Part shown: positions 30,237 through 41,917 of the stretch, piece after piece
How positions within the stretch are numbered: position 1 is the stretch's first letter
Layout of the letters: every line of letters starts with the position of its first letter
Origin: Plazaster borealis
Taxonomy: Eukaryota > Echinodermata > Asteroidea > Forcipulatida > Labidiasteridae
DNA length: 64,000 nucleotides
Direction of reading: 5' to 3'
Assembly (NCBI GenBank): GCA_021014325.1
Contig: CM037472.1
Location: 16,353,063 to 16,417,062, forward strand
Translations under genes and position numbers: made by a program
The notes under the pieces: model-generated
Databases searched by the model: none
The model's input: only the letters and a program-made list of their open reading frames with translations
Told to the model about the DNA's origin: nothing

Positions 30237-30455
30237 CGTATTTTTGACCGCGTGAGGGCGTTTGTGGACCAATTTTTACGTGATGAAAAACAAGTAAACA
30301 AACAAGTTTTGTTAATTTTTGTGATTATTATGTTTATGTATTTCGTCATTGATGCAAGAAAACTACATACAGGCAATTAAAATAAGATAAAATTGTAATA
30401 TTGTGGTGCAAGACATTCCCTGAAGAAAGCGCCCTCACGCGGTCGAAAATATGGT
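30237..30455. mobile_element. Short inverted-repeat element (CGCGTGAGGGCG ends)
   Basis: Left arm GTATTTTTGACCGCGTGAGG and right arm CCTCACGCGGTCGAAAATAT face each other across about 170 AT-rich bases. A related CGCGTGAGGGCGCTGG lies at about 29765. Confidence 0.6.
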
Positions 30456-32061
30456 CAATAGACTGCAAGTCTCGCGCGTATCGGAACGAGAAAACACTCT
30501 GAAATCATATCTTTGTTTTAAATTATATTCAATGATAAAATCTGAACAAAAAAACACACATTATGTTTTTATAAAAATCAGTTTTTTTAGCTAAAATATA
30601 CAATAATGTGTTGTGTTTATTTATTGAAAAATTAAAACTGGGGGACAAGATGATGCTATTTTTGATTTAACTTTTCAAACCATTTTTACGTGGATTCGCG
30701 ACGGTCACACGCGTAAAATTAACGCTTTTGACGCAGTGAGAGACGCTGAAGCCTCACAAACTATAGACTGCTGCGAAAAGGCTTCGCGTTTTAATTACAG
30801 CGTCTGGCGATTATCATCGCATCCAAAAACAAGCGTTCATAGTTTTTTAGGATCGGAGGTGAGCAATTCTTTAATTTTGTGCAGCAACTGGCAAAGAGGG
30901 TAAGTTTAATTCTCGGGTTTTCTTCGTTATATTGTTGAATTGATTTTACTTTCCTGTTTGTTATCACTTTATATTTACATTTAACAACGTTTTTTTTTTT
31001 TTCATCGTCATAAACCACAAAAAAAAAAAATAATTACAAAAACAAAATCTTGCCCCATATGGTTGGAACCATGTTGGATATTTGAAGCGAAGGAGCTAGC
31101 AATGCCAGGAAACATTGAGCAGTTCGATATCGAGCAGAAAGATACGAGTTGCTCTGATCTCAATTCAGCGATTGGGGCGCTTCAAGAGGTCGAGGTGTTA
31201 GTATAATTAATGCAAAAACTAGGTCCGCATCGCCGACGCCGAAGCAAGAGTGGTTGGATGACGGTCTCGAAGCTGGATAAAGGCACTGCACAATATCCGA
31301 AGAGCAGTAAATGAGCGTCAAAATCGCGGAGGAATTGGCATTGGAAGACCTAGATAGTTGAAAACACAAGAGACGTGAGATCCTCCATAACATGAGTCCG
31401 ACTCTACACCAACATCTTGCTCCTAGTCAGGAACGCTTGGGAAAAAAATCAAAAATACTTGTAAAGAGGTTGTAGGCAAAACTTGTATAGCTTGTGTAGT
31501 TATTCAAAAATATGTTTTAATTTTGAAGTTAATTTTCAATGAAGTTAATTTTCATTTATCATTTTCCGACCTCTCCCTCTTCATTCGTTTTTCTCGGGAG
31601 TGATTTCCCTCTAAAAGCAGAATCTTTTTTTAATCTCGCCAAATAAAAATCCCACTCGACTATGGAGCGACTTTTGTTCATCGCAATCAGCCAATCACAG
31701 AGCGATTTCATGTTTGCTATAGAGCCAATCATTGTTGACTTGCAATTTTACTATATGCTCTGACAAAAAAATTCAACAGCCGCCATTTTGTTGTGTGCAC
31801 GTTTTACGGAACAACGCGACGTTGCACTCCACAAGCACAAAGATTGCAAAATTTCCAGGTCTAATTTGCTACACAACGAACCCAAAACCATTATCTCATA
31901 TCTTCTATAGAAGATTCATCATCAACAACAACATTTATTCCTGTACATAAATCAAACTATACTACTTGATACAGATATATGGAGACATGACCCATAAAAG
32001 AACAAGCTTGTAGGCTAGAATGCCTTGTATACGAAACAAAACAAAAAACACCACATGTTAA

Positions 32062-32402
32062 AGGCACTGAACACGTTTGGAAATTGTCAAAGACCAGTGT
32101 TCTCACTTGGTGTATCCCAACATATGCATAAAATAACAAGCCTGTGAAAATTTGGGCTCAATTGGTCATCACCCTTGTTGTACAAATTTGTGTGCTTTCA
32201 GTTAGGAACAAAAAGTTCTTGCAAGAAGTTTTTATTATTTTAGTGGGAAATTACCTCTCTCTCAAAAACTACGTTACTTCAGAGGGAGTCGTTTCCTACA
32301 ATGTTTTATACTATCAACAGCTCTCCGTTGCTTGTTACCAAGTAAGTTTTTATGCTAATATTTGTTTTGAGTCATTACCAAACGTGTACGATACCTTTAA
32401 AG
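32062..32402. mobile_element. TTAA-flanked MITE, copy 1
   Basis: TTAA then AGGCACTGAACACGTTTGG at the left; CCAAACGTGTACGATACCT then TTAA at the right. Interior AAAGACCAGTGTTCTCACTT, CAAGCCTGTGAAAATTTGGG, TATCAACAGCTCTCCGTTGC. About 340 bases; seven other copies in the window. Confidence 0.9.
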
Positions 32403-33039
32403 ATGGAAAGCAATTATCATAACAAATCAAATGATATTGACGTAGGGCTACCCGTGTATATTAACCGTATTCAACCAAGCAGTGGCCCACTCCCTTGATA
32501 ATGAAATCAGAAGAGCACAATGTAATTCATATTTCCTTCCCAATGCGTCCGTGCCCCATGGGTAATGATGAGCTGTATCTGGATGTGCTGTAACTATAAC
32601 AACGCAACAATTCGAACGATGACTTCCAAATTAACAATAATTTCAAAAGAGAGATGCGATTGGACGGGATATGTTAACTGGTTTGGTCTATGGTGGAATT
32701 GTACACCATTGGTGAGAAGCCTGACCAAAATCCACGTCATGCAGAAACCAGAACACCAAGACGTTCAAAGACGTTTCATGTCCATTTCTGATTCTTTGCA
32801 CTCGACATTCACACGTTTTTTTAATTTTGAGTCGACCAATAACTGAATCGTAAACTAACGCTTGTGATGAAAAACTGTTGTGCAAACTTCGAGCGCGTGA
32901 AATTTTATCTGCTTGCATAAATTGTCATTCGCACAAATTTCGCGTTCAGTGACGAAATAACTGTTGGTTGATATCTTCTGAAACACATTGGCCAACTCAT
33001 GTCATCAGCTAGCTAAGTTTGATAGAAACCTCTGTGAGA

Positions 33040-34146
33040 ATGGAGAACAACACTGAAGTCGTCGCTGAGGAAAACTCCGAGCTGTCTTATGTATATGATT
33101 TACTGGGTGAATTCTCACATCCACTGCCGCTAGAAGTACTAATATCGACACTCGTTTGGCTCATGTGGTTCCTGTCTGCAGCTGGTAATATTCTGGTGTT
33201 CATCGTGGTACTTGGGGACAAACAGCTCCGATCTAACGTGGCTAACCACTACATCCTGAACCTCGCCAGTGCCGACTTGTGCGTGGGACTCAACTCTCTC
33301 ATCTTGAACAATCTCTGGCGATATTTTGGCAACTGGCCCTTCGGGAAAGCCGTTTGCGCCTTCTGGACAATTCTAGATTATGCCGCCTGCATGCAGTCTG
33401 CATTTGCAATCGTTCTCATCAGTATGGACCGTTATTTCCTGGTCACGAAATTCTTGAAATATCAGAAGTATCAGAGCAAGGTTATCTCGGGGGTCCTTAT
33501 TGGGGGAACTTGGGCTATATCGCTTCTCTTCTTTGCCCTACCGATACTTGGCAATGGTCTCTGGGCTAAAAGTAAGAATGTCGTGACCAATTACTCGGTA
33601 ACCTGCGATTTTGGGGTATTGTACATCCTGTATTACAACATAGCTCAAATCGTGGTCGGCTTCGTTACTCCTGTAGTCTTCTTGGCATTCTTTAACATCA
33701 ATGTGTATGCTAACATTCTGAAGCGTTCCAAGAGCTTGGTACGCACAGTGACAGAGGCAACGTCACAACATAATGGCAGCGGAACCATCGACCCAGCGGT
33801 GATGTCCTGTAGGCAAACGGAGCCAAAAGTCCCCGGACAGATGAACAGAAACCATGACACCAGAAAGTCGTACAGGAAACACCGAAAGGCAGCCATCACG
33901 TTGGCCATCATCGTAGGTATGTTTTCCCTCAGTTGGGTCCCTTACTACGTTGTGCAGTTTTTATTCGTCGTGAATAATATCAAGTTTACGTGGTTCCTCT
34001 GGAACTCCGTATACTATGCTGTCTGGGCTAACTCGGCCATTAACCCGTTCATCTACGCTGCAACCAGCCCTCGTATGCGAAAAGGTTTCATCAAAGTTCT
34101 CTGCTTCTGGAACCGCCGGCTCCTGAGAAAGATCCATACAATTTAA
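33040..34146 (+). CDS. Single-exon aminergic GPCR, histamine H3/H4-receptor-like
   Basis: A rhodopsin-class receptor of 368 residues that would sense an amine ligand at the cell surface. Start ATG at 33040 chosen as the first in-frame ATG. Seven hydrophobic segments are readable. Key residues: Asn50 (1.50), Asp79 (2.50), Cys106 and Cys189 (disulfide), Asp113 (3.32, the amine anchor), DRY 130-132, Trp158 (4.50), Pro211 (5.50), SWVP 298-301, Trp329 (7.43) before NSAINPFIY 331-339. N-glycosylation sites at Asn3 and Asn184. A basic third loop of about 55 residues suits G-protein coupling. Asp3.32 with Trp7.43 and WANSAINP fits H3/H4 best; muscarinic-like is the next choice. TM6 has Ser where most amine receptors have Cys (CWxP). 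Intronless, as in many lineage-expanded receptors. The ligand cannot be read from sequence. Confidence 0.9.
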   Translation: MENNTEVVAEENSELSYVYDLLGEFSHPLPLEVLISTLVWLMWFLSAAGNILVFIVVLGDKQLRSNVANHYILNLASADLCVGLNSLILNNLWRYFGNWPFGKAVCAFWTILDYAACMQSAFAIVLISMDRYFLVTKFLKYQKYQSKVISGVLIGGTWAISLLFFALPILGNGLWAKSKNVVTNYSVTCDFGVLYILYYNIAQIVVGFVTPVVFLAFFNINVYANILKRSKSLVRTVTEATSQHNGSGTIDPAVMSCRQTEPKVPGQMNRNHDTRKSYRKHRKAAITLAIIVGMFSLSWVPYYVVQFLFVVNNIKFTWFLWNSVYYAVWANSAINPFIYAATSPRMRKGFIKVLCFWNRRLLRKIHTI

Positions 34147-34372
34147 GCAGTTTTGTGAATAATAGTTCTTCAGTTCAACGAGGAACTTGACTCGCTGATT
34201 TTCTTTCACTTCACCGGGAAGTATCTCCGACCACCACTGCATTTACTTTTGATCGGTTTTCTTGCCATTCAGCAACATCTTTCCCGAAAGTCTAATTGGA
34301 TAGAAGTAAGACGATTAGCAAGCAGCCTTATGGAGGAAGTCGGACTTTGATATCTTAAGTCTCTAATTGTCC

Positions 34373-34378
34373 AATAAA
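34373..34378 (+). terminator. Candidate poly(A) signal of the GPCR gene
   Basis: AATAAA 227 bases after the stop codon, the first such hexamer on the plus strand. A T-rich stretch (CTTGTTTAAAG) follows some 50 bases on. Confidence 0.4.
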
Positions 34379-35179
34379 TAGAGTTCTTTAGGGAAATTGG
34401 GAAAACAAATTACGTTAAAACTTGTTTAAAGTTCCACTGCGTTCAATGCCCTTCTGATGCGATCAAGCTAAATGAGTCGTTTGTCGGAAATATCAGTATA
34501 TATGGAGAAACAAGCCAAAACAGACCAAAAGGGGTGAAATTTTATAAAATATTTGTTTTGTAAATTTAAATTTAAATATATCTTATTTTATTTTGGCAAC
34601 TTCCTTCCTGATAAATAACATCAAAAAGGGGGTAAAATTAGCATTGAAACAAAATGTGCCGATGTAGTTTCAATAAACAACTCGACTTTAAACCCCCTTT
34701 TCTCAGTTTCATTCTCTCGCATCTCTTGGTGTTTCTACTTTCACAACTTTTGAACCAAAGGTGGTATCAACATGGGGTTTTAACAGTATTAAAGCATAGA
34801 TTATGCTCTTTTCAAATGTATAAAAAAATGATAAATGACCTGCGTCGACAAATGACTCATTTTGCTTGATCGCATCGCTATATTGCAATTTTTATCAACA
34901 TCCAAAAACATTCGATGACGCCACATTTCAAATAATTATATGGTCTGAACATTTTTTTTACAGATAATTTTAAGTCCATCTTGAATTTTGATGATATTCA
35001 ATCAAAACAGTATTGAATTTGACCTTTTAACTGTCGCAAAAAAATCTTATTTGGAATGTGCAGACCCACTTGTTTTTGATGCCGTGCTAGACGTTAATAT
35101 TTCTCCGAGTGCATAACGATCGGATCATCGGAATTGTTTTTAATAATAAATAAAAAATGTATTGTTGGTGAAAATACGT

Positions 35180-35330
35180 GACTCGCGAGTCACGAGTCCT
35201 GGGGGGGGGGGGTCCGAGTCATGATAGTCGAGTCCGAGTCCTTTGCCGACGTGACTCGAGTCAAGTCCGAGTCACCGAAATTGTGACTCGAGACGGACAA
35301 GAGTCCGAGTCCAGGACTCGAATCCTACAA
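35180..35330. repeat. GAGTC/GACTC-dense block
   Basis: About 13 occurrences of GAGTC or GACTC in 150 bases, in both directions, split by a run of G (about 35202-35213). Includes the short palindromes GACTCGCGAGTC and GACTCGAGTC. Confidence 0.8.
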
Positions 35331-35448
35331 CTCTGATTTATGATTATTGCATTATAGTTTTTATATTGCTGCTGTTGTTGTTTATATTTTAACTTGTTGT
35401 TGATGTTCTTGTTGTTAATTTGGTTGTGGTTATAAAGATTATACTTAA

Positions 35449-35816
35449 AGGCATCGTACACGTTTGGTAATTGTCAAAGACCAGTGTTCTCATTTGGGGT
35501 ATCCCAACATATGCATAAAATAACAAGCCTGTGAAAATTTGGGCTCAATTGGTCATCGAAGTTGCAAGAAAATGATGAAAGAAAATATACCCTTGTTGTA
35601 CAAATTTGTGTGCTTTCAGTTAGGAATAAAAACTTCTTGCAAGAAGTTTTTATTATTTTAGTGAGAACTTACCTCTTTCTCAAAAACTACGTTACTTCAG
35701 AGGGAGTCGTTTCTCACAATGTTTTATACTATCAGCAGCTCTCTGTTGCTCGTTACCAAGTCAGTTTTTATGCTAATATATATTTTGAGTAATTACCAAA
35801 CGTGCACTGTGCCTTT
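35449..35816. mobile_element. TTAA-flanked MITE, copy 2
   Basis: CTTAA then AGGCATCGTACACGTTTGG at the left; CCAAACGTGCACTGTGCCT then TTAA at the right. Complete interior as in copy 1. Confidence 0.9.
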
Positions 35817-36969
35817 AACTAAATCCATAATGTTTAATCTGCAAAAAAATTGTTTAAGACGTTTTTGAAAAGGGTGATTGATGCCCATTAATGTTTGTAG
35901 TCAACTTTGTCACAGTTTCAAAACACAAATGAAAAACGCACTTGTCATTTTTGTCACTTGTATATTTAAGTACACATATTTGAAAATGATGATTTTAAAT
36001 CAAAACTGTAGCAACTTCGATATTATATTATATTAGGACTATTTCGAACATTAGTTTAGAAATGTTGACGACCTATACATAGCAAAAAATACCAAAACAT
36101 TATAAGCTATGGGCCCAATATCATGGAGCTGTGCTAAATGCAGAAACGAATCAAAACAAAAGATAATACAAATGTTGAGTAAATGCACAAACCCAACCAA
36201 CAAATTGCGAATAATTTCTGACGTGCAAATTAATGTATTAAGCAAAATTCTGAGTTGAATAGCTGTTCTTTGAATTTGGACAAAACGTTTTCACGATTGG
36301 TCTCCCTTTTGTAGCTTGAATTCATAGTTCTATTGAACCTCGACACCCCCCCCCCCCTCACTGCCGCCCCTCCCCCACCTCCTAAGCCGGGGGGGGGTAC
36401 CAATCAATGGCTCTGATACAGGCTTTTCAGGACTTCACTTGTGATTTAGAACAATATTATCTTAAGGATGAACTCGAACACAGTTTTTGGTTTTTCTTCA
36501 AACTTTAACAGCAGAAAAATATTCCTCATTGCGATTTTTATGAGCGCCAGCTAAATATACGAAAAAAATGTGAAATTAGAAATAATTAACGTTTGATAAT
36601 TACCGATAACTGTTTTATGTCTTAGATGGCTATTATATTATCGGAAAAATCTTATACAAAAATTGTAAGAGCAGTGTACTTTTCACGGTCTGATCACAGC
36701 AGGTTTGTTTCCTTCTTCTTTTTCTGTTTAAAGCTTCACCGTACATGTAGTTTCTTTTGAGTCTTCGAATCAAAATACAAATGCAGCTCTTTTATGTAAC
36801 CGACAACGTACGCTGAACCCAAATTACAATACAGTCCTACATGAATTAATTGAATTGTACTGGAAGTAAATATGTGTATGCCTTTATAGTGAGTGTACAT
36901 GTACATCAGGCAATATTTTCAACTGTTCATTCACCGTAAAAGTTAATAATGAAATATCGCAATTCTTTT

Positions 36970-37045
36970 AAATTATTTGTTTATTTATTTATATATTTGT
37001 TTATTTATTTATTTGTTTATTTATTTATTTATTTTTCTTTTGATT
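36970..37045. repeat. TTTA/TTTG tetranucleotide array (LINE 3' tail)
   Basis: TTTATTTATTTG units run directly into the 3' side of the minus-strand LINE, so the array is most simply its (AAAT)n tail. Confidence 0.75.
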
Positions 37046-37059
37046 GGAGTTATACGACT

Positions 37060-39120
37060 CCGTTTATTGCACACTCAAAATGATTACATCATTCACAAAC
37101 AAAACACACCAAATCTTATTTACAAATTAAAGGAACGAAAGTAATTAATATATACCAAGTTTAGGTTGCCTAGAGTTATATACAACGGATACAATTAGAG
37201 AGGAGTCATTAATTAGGTTTATTAGAAGTACACAAATAATGCAGATTGAGTATACAATTGGATCGAAAATTAATAGTTGAATTCCATTGGATTATCCTTA
37301 TTAGTATAGCACAGGGTATTATTTCTAGCATAATAGACACAAACTTATCACCGTCCATTCGTTCCTTTTCTAAAGTGAGAAAGTGCTTGAGAGTACGTTT
37401 GAACTGTAAAATAATGTCGATATCAGAGGGATTTTTGTAGTTTTGAAAAACTTTAATGCACCTGATGTTCCAAATCTGCCGAAGCATCTTGACTATTAAA
37501 ACACCCTGGACCGGTTTTAGGTCATATCCAAGAATTCTGTTTGGATCACTAAGATGAAAACATTTGTTACCGGTGTAATTTCTGATAAGGTATTCTACAA
37601 AGACCCAGGCATTTAATGTGTGAACGCAGTATATGAACAAGTGTTGATGAGATTCTGGTTCAGTTTCACACAAGGGACATTTCAAATCAAGAATCATGCC
37701 AATTTTGTGTGAAACATCTCTAGTAGGATGGATCATATGCTTTAATTTGAACCAGAAATTCTTATCATCTGGATCGAGCAAGTTATTACTAAAACCGTTT
37801 TTCCAGATCAGAGACCAGTCCAAGTCCCTAGCATAATGGCAAACTTGTTGCCAAACATTCTGAGTTCTGGGGGTGATATTGTTGAAATCATTCTGCGGTA
37901 TCTATAGTTAGTTTTGGAGCTGGTAAAACAAGCCAATTACAAATGTGATTCGCAGGACCTTGTATTTTCTTATGAATTAGGCTGAAATCGATGTGATCTT
38001 TGAGTCTACCTACAAATCTACCTGCATTAATTCTTTGGATGGAACATTTTCTAGCCACTATTTTGAAAGATATGAGGTTTCCTTGTCTAGTAACTTCTTT
38101 GATCTTAGTCATGCCAGCTGATTTCAGGACAGGACTGTGTAGTAACATGTTATCTCTAGTAGCAACGGAGTTGTTAAAAATAGGGGGTTTTCTTGTCTTT
38201 AGGTAACTAGAAAAATTACACCTGAGAGTGCCGCCAGCCTTCTCAAAGGCAGTAATAACTTCTCCATAAAAAGAAGTAGTTTGGGTCTGAATTTTAGCGT
38301 TGCCAAAAATGTACCAACCTAAGTTATTTTCAGCACTAGCTTTGCTGATCCAATAATCAAAGAAAATCTTCCAAATCTTGTCAGAGCTGAGGTAACGAGC
38401 TAACCAGTTAATTTTCAAGCTGTTCAGCTACACTGAATATCAATGAGGCCAGTGCCACCCATTGTTTTATGACCTGTAATGGTTTCTCTCTTAATTTTGT
38501 CGTTTTGACCATTCCAGAATTTTTTTCAAATTACGTCATTCATTTTCTTAACCCATTCAGCAGGACAAGCTAAGACGCTACCTAGGTAATTGATACTGGC
38601 GCCAACAAAGGTATTGACATAAACAGTTTTGCCCATGAAAGTAAGTTGACGTTTGGACCATTTATCGAGGATACAATGAATTTTGTTTACTCTTGGTCCC
38701 CAGTTGTCCTCTGGTGAAACATGATTACCAAAGACAATACCCAAGATTTTCAATTTATCGCTGCACCAATTAAAATTACTAGGTTTGTCTTGTCTATGTT
38801 TCCATTTCCCTAGCCAGAGGCCTTTGGTTTTATTGACGATCAGTTTCGACCCACTACCTTTGCAATATGTGTCGAGGATCTCCTTAATTTGTTGAAATTC
38901 ACTTTCTTTACCAACAAAAAGATTAGTGTCGTCAGCATGCTGGACTAGTTTGACACTTGTCTCACCTTTTGGGGTCGCAATGCCACTCACAGCCGTATTA
39001 TTTCTAACGAGACTTGCTAAACCCTCAGCACATATTGCATACAGTAATGGAGATAACGGACAGCCTTGTCTAATTCCTCTGGTAATCTGAATAGGAGAGC
39101 CAATAAAATTGTTCATGATA
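37060..39120 (-). mobile_element. L1/Tx1-like non-LTR retrotransposon, 5'-truncated and decayed
   Basis: Three minus-strand open stretches (38526-39116, 37888-38418, 37209-37823), broken by stops and at least one frame change, form the C-terminal half of an ORF2. The first is reverse transcriptase, with GIRQGCPLSPLLYAICAEGL and the catalytic loop VQHADDTNLF (His where Tyr or Phe is usual). The last has a Cys/His knuckle, CPLCETEPESHQHLFIYC, as in L1-type C termini. Endonuclease and the RT start are missing. On the 3' side it ends in an array of AAAT/AAAC units (about 36975-37045). The 5' side abuts a TTTA array (39163-39280). Confidence 0.88.
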
Positions 39121-39162
39121 ATTCTACAATTAGGTTTTTTATAGAATAATTTTATCCGTGTA

Positions 39163-39231
39163 ATTTTATTTATTTATTTATTTATTTATTTATTTTTTTA
39201 TTTTATTTTTTTTTTATTTATTTATCTATTT

Positions 39232-39262
<31 letters not shown>

Positions 39263-39280
39263 TTTTACTTTTACCCTGAA
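39163..39280. repeat. TTTA array at the LINE 5' junction
   Basis: About 118 bases of TTTA units and T-runs lie immediately past the 5' truncation of the LINE. Either a pre-existing array used as the target or a second insertion's tail. Confidence 0.8.
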
Positions 39281-40020
39281 AGTAAATAAAAATTGAAATG
39301 TATGGTTCACCACTGCCAAAGAGCTGTTTCATTAGTTTCTCCCAAGAGTTTATCTTCACTTCCACGGAGTAATATTATTATTACTATAATTATTATTAGT
39401 TGACCAAGACAAATCATACAAATATTACAACGAAATAAGCACACGAACACGAAAGAAAAGGTAATCCAAACATGTAAATAAGCCAACAATTATATTGATA
39501 GATAAATTACATATAATATGCAATGAAATGAAAATTAAATAATTGGGGAAGCAAATAATTTAAACTAGAGTATACAGGACAACTAGGGGCAAAAACGGAT
39601 TGGGTAACAGAGGGCGGAGCATGTGGAGGGGAACGAAACCAAGAAAGGGGACAGAAATGGGGAAAACAAACAACAAATCATGCGGGTTGGGGACAACAAA
39701 AGTAAACTGACTTATAATTGTACTGCTGCTCGGAAGCATGCTGCCCCAAACTTGGACGACTAAATCGTGAAAATTAACTCAAACACAAAGGGACAAGGAA
39801 TGGGAACCCAACAATGGCTATAAAAAATTATTCGTGACCTTCATGGTCCATTAAATGTTGAATTTTAAAAAAAAAACGGTTAAAAACGGTTTCCATGACG
39901 AACATTGTCAGTGAAAGAAAGAGCGGTGTTTTCAGTGAGAAGGATAGGAAAGGTCATGACAGTGCATGGTTTTGTGTCGATACTTAATTGGGGCTATGAC
40001 TTTGTGAAAAGTATGGTTCC

Positions 40021-40358
40021 TATAGACCATGTGGCCTTTGTTTACAATAAGTGTGACCTTGTACATTCTTTGGATTTTCTGGCAGGCAAAATACTGCACT
40101 GGTCATAAGGGAAAGGTGACATTTTGTGTCATAATTTCCACATAAATCCAAGAGTTATGAAAGTAAAAGCTGGACAAGTTTTGAGATGTGCCCCCTTTCA
40201 TCATATCAAAAGTTGATAAGAATTAGACAGTGCAATCTCCATAAAATATAAGATTTTATGTTTTCTTCCATTAGGCTGTGCACAAATTGTGCCTGCAGGA
40301 AGTCCAGGCTCTGTGGCTCTTTTGTAAACATGTGATGTCACAGGTCACATCGTCTATA
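40021..40358 (+). mobile_element. TA-flanked MITE, 338 bp, copy 1
   Basis: Starts TATAGACCATGTGGCC and ends in the inverse-type AGGTCACATCGTCTATA. The sequence between is closely similar to 42901-43238, same length and same direction. The outer TA on both sides fits a Tc1/mariner-type TA duplication. No coding capacity. Confidence 0.85.
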
Positions 40359-40567
40359 AAATAAGATGTCGAACAATGAACAATATTTCTGAAGAAATGG
40401 GTGAAGCCGCAGTGCTTTATTACAATTCAAGTACATTTATTCCAGTTATAGGGTAAGACAATATTTCTGGACTTCGAGGATTTTGTAATCAGAGCGGGAA
40501 AATCTCTCCCTTCATATTTGATTTAACAGTTATTTTCTCTTGTATAATTCCATTTTGTTCTGTTAAA

Positions 40568-40970
40568 GGGATTGTATACGTTTGGTAATTGGAACCCACT
40601 GTTTGTTTCAATTCTGTATAGTTGTAGATATATACCACAAAACTAACCTGTGAAAATTTCATTTCAAATGGTGTGTGAGCGTTTTTGAGATATTGCCGAA
40701 AATCTGGAGCGGTTATGTCCACACCGGAAGAATAATCTGCAATTGGAATACACAATCTGAGAAGCGTTACTGTCAGTAACGCTTCTCAGATTCAATTTTT
40801 TGGGATAAAAAGTGATATCGTTTTCCATAACCGCAGTACCTCTAAGTGAAAAGTTTCTCAAAGTTCATTATCCAAAGCTGCTGTACTTCTATAGCCAAGT
40901 AAGTTTTTATTGCCATTAATTTTCAGAGTCATTACCAAACGTACCGGTATATACAGACCCTTTAACGGCA
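40568..40970. mobile_element. TTAA-flanked MITE, copy 3 (variant with internal palindrome)
   Basis: GTTAA then AGGGATTGTATACGTTTGG; right end ACCAAACGTACC, AGACCCT then TTAA. The interior differs from other copies and holds the perfect palindrome at 40754-40792. Confidence 0.75.
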
Positions 40971-41380
40971 TGTCACGAAAGAATACTTCCCAGTCAATTG
41001 TGGCGTCTTTTAGACAGCAAAGGAAACTGGTGACACCATAAACTACAGGGAATGCGTCAATAACTCTAAAATAGTTTCGTTTGTAACAGATGAGTTCAAG
41101 AACTGATCGGCTTCACCAACAATTCTTCATTGCTGATGTTGTTCTTCATTATTTGAAGTCCTTTCTGACAGTTGCATTGTGTGATAGCCTTGAGTCAGTA
41201 GTAAGCGATTTTAACCACTTATATTTGTTTTACTTATTTCTTTCCTGCATACTCGAAAATCATATATTTAAACATTCTCTCGAGTAATGTGATAGCACGA
41301 TTCTCCCCTCAAAGGCAAAATGTGATTGGAAACTTATCTTCCAGTTTTCTACAATAGAAAATCTATAAATTCTTTTTCAT

Positions 41381-41444
41381 CAGTTTTCCCCGAACACAGT
41401 GTCAATGAGCTGATAGCATTTGACACTGTGTTCGGGGAAAACTG
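41381..41444. repeat. 25-bp perfect inverted repeat with 14-base loop
   Basis: Left arm 41381-41405 (CAGTTTTCCCCGAACACAGT and five more bases) and right arm 41420-41444 are exact complements. Not part of any family recognised here. Confidence 0.95.
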
Positions 41445-41917
41445 CTGTTAAAGATGCTTAACAGGATATTCCGATTTCTAAAATTGTCATTCAATAGACA
41501 TAGTTTTTCCTAAGGGGAAATTCTCTCGCCTGTTTGATTGGGTTACTTTGTTTGAGCTTTAGAATACTTGTTCGGATGACTTTGAATTTGAGTAATTTGC
41601 TCTATCAATAGCGATAAATAGCGATAAATATAACCTCATAATGGGACGAATTGATTACGTGCATCATTGCGGCATTATACTTTAGCGGGCCTGGACGCCT
41701 CTTTGCTAAACTTGAGTGCTATTCCGCTGTAAAATTGTAATCCGGGGAAATCTGAAGGTTTTAGTTAAAATGAGACACATTTCCCTTTGTGGGCGGCCGT
41801 GATGTTCATTAGAATTAAGAAATCCACAGGAAGGAGTACCTGGGATGGATTCTCTGATCGATGGATGAAACGAGTTCAACATCCCAAGGTTCTAATGCAA
41901 TTATTAAGTAAAGGTAT

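Larger units (their letters stand above)
29701..33039. other. Upstream region of EIF4A3 and of the GPCR (divergent)
   Basis: Holds the promoters of two divergent genes 3.3 kb apart. No convincing TATA box. Contains a hairpin-ended element (30237-30455), poly-T/poly-A (30988-31030), a possible retroelement relic (31102-31480), and one TTAA-flanked MITE (32062-32402). A GCCGCCATTTTG block near 31783 resembles a YY1 site, but its relevance is unknown. Confidence 0.5.

Noticed and set aside
30101..30245. Open minus-strand stretch (EIFQKLKLYQTVSPEDLR) ending in a GTTAGT donor
   Set aside because: Looks exon-like, but has no start codon in frame, no recognised family and no matching next exon before EIF4A3. 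It could be real non-EIF4A3 coding sequence but is unsupported.
33019..33039. Upstream extension of the GPCR by seven codons
   Set aside because: It would need a TTG start. The first in-frame ATG is at 33040 and gives a normal short extracellular N terminus.
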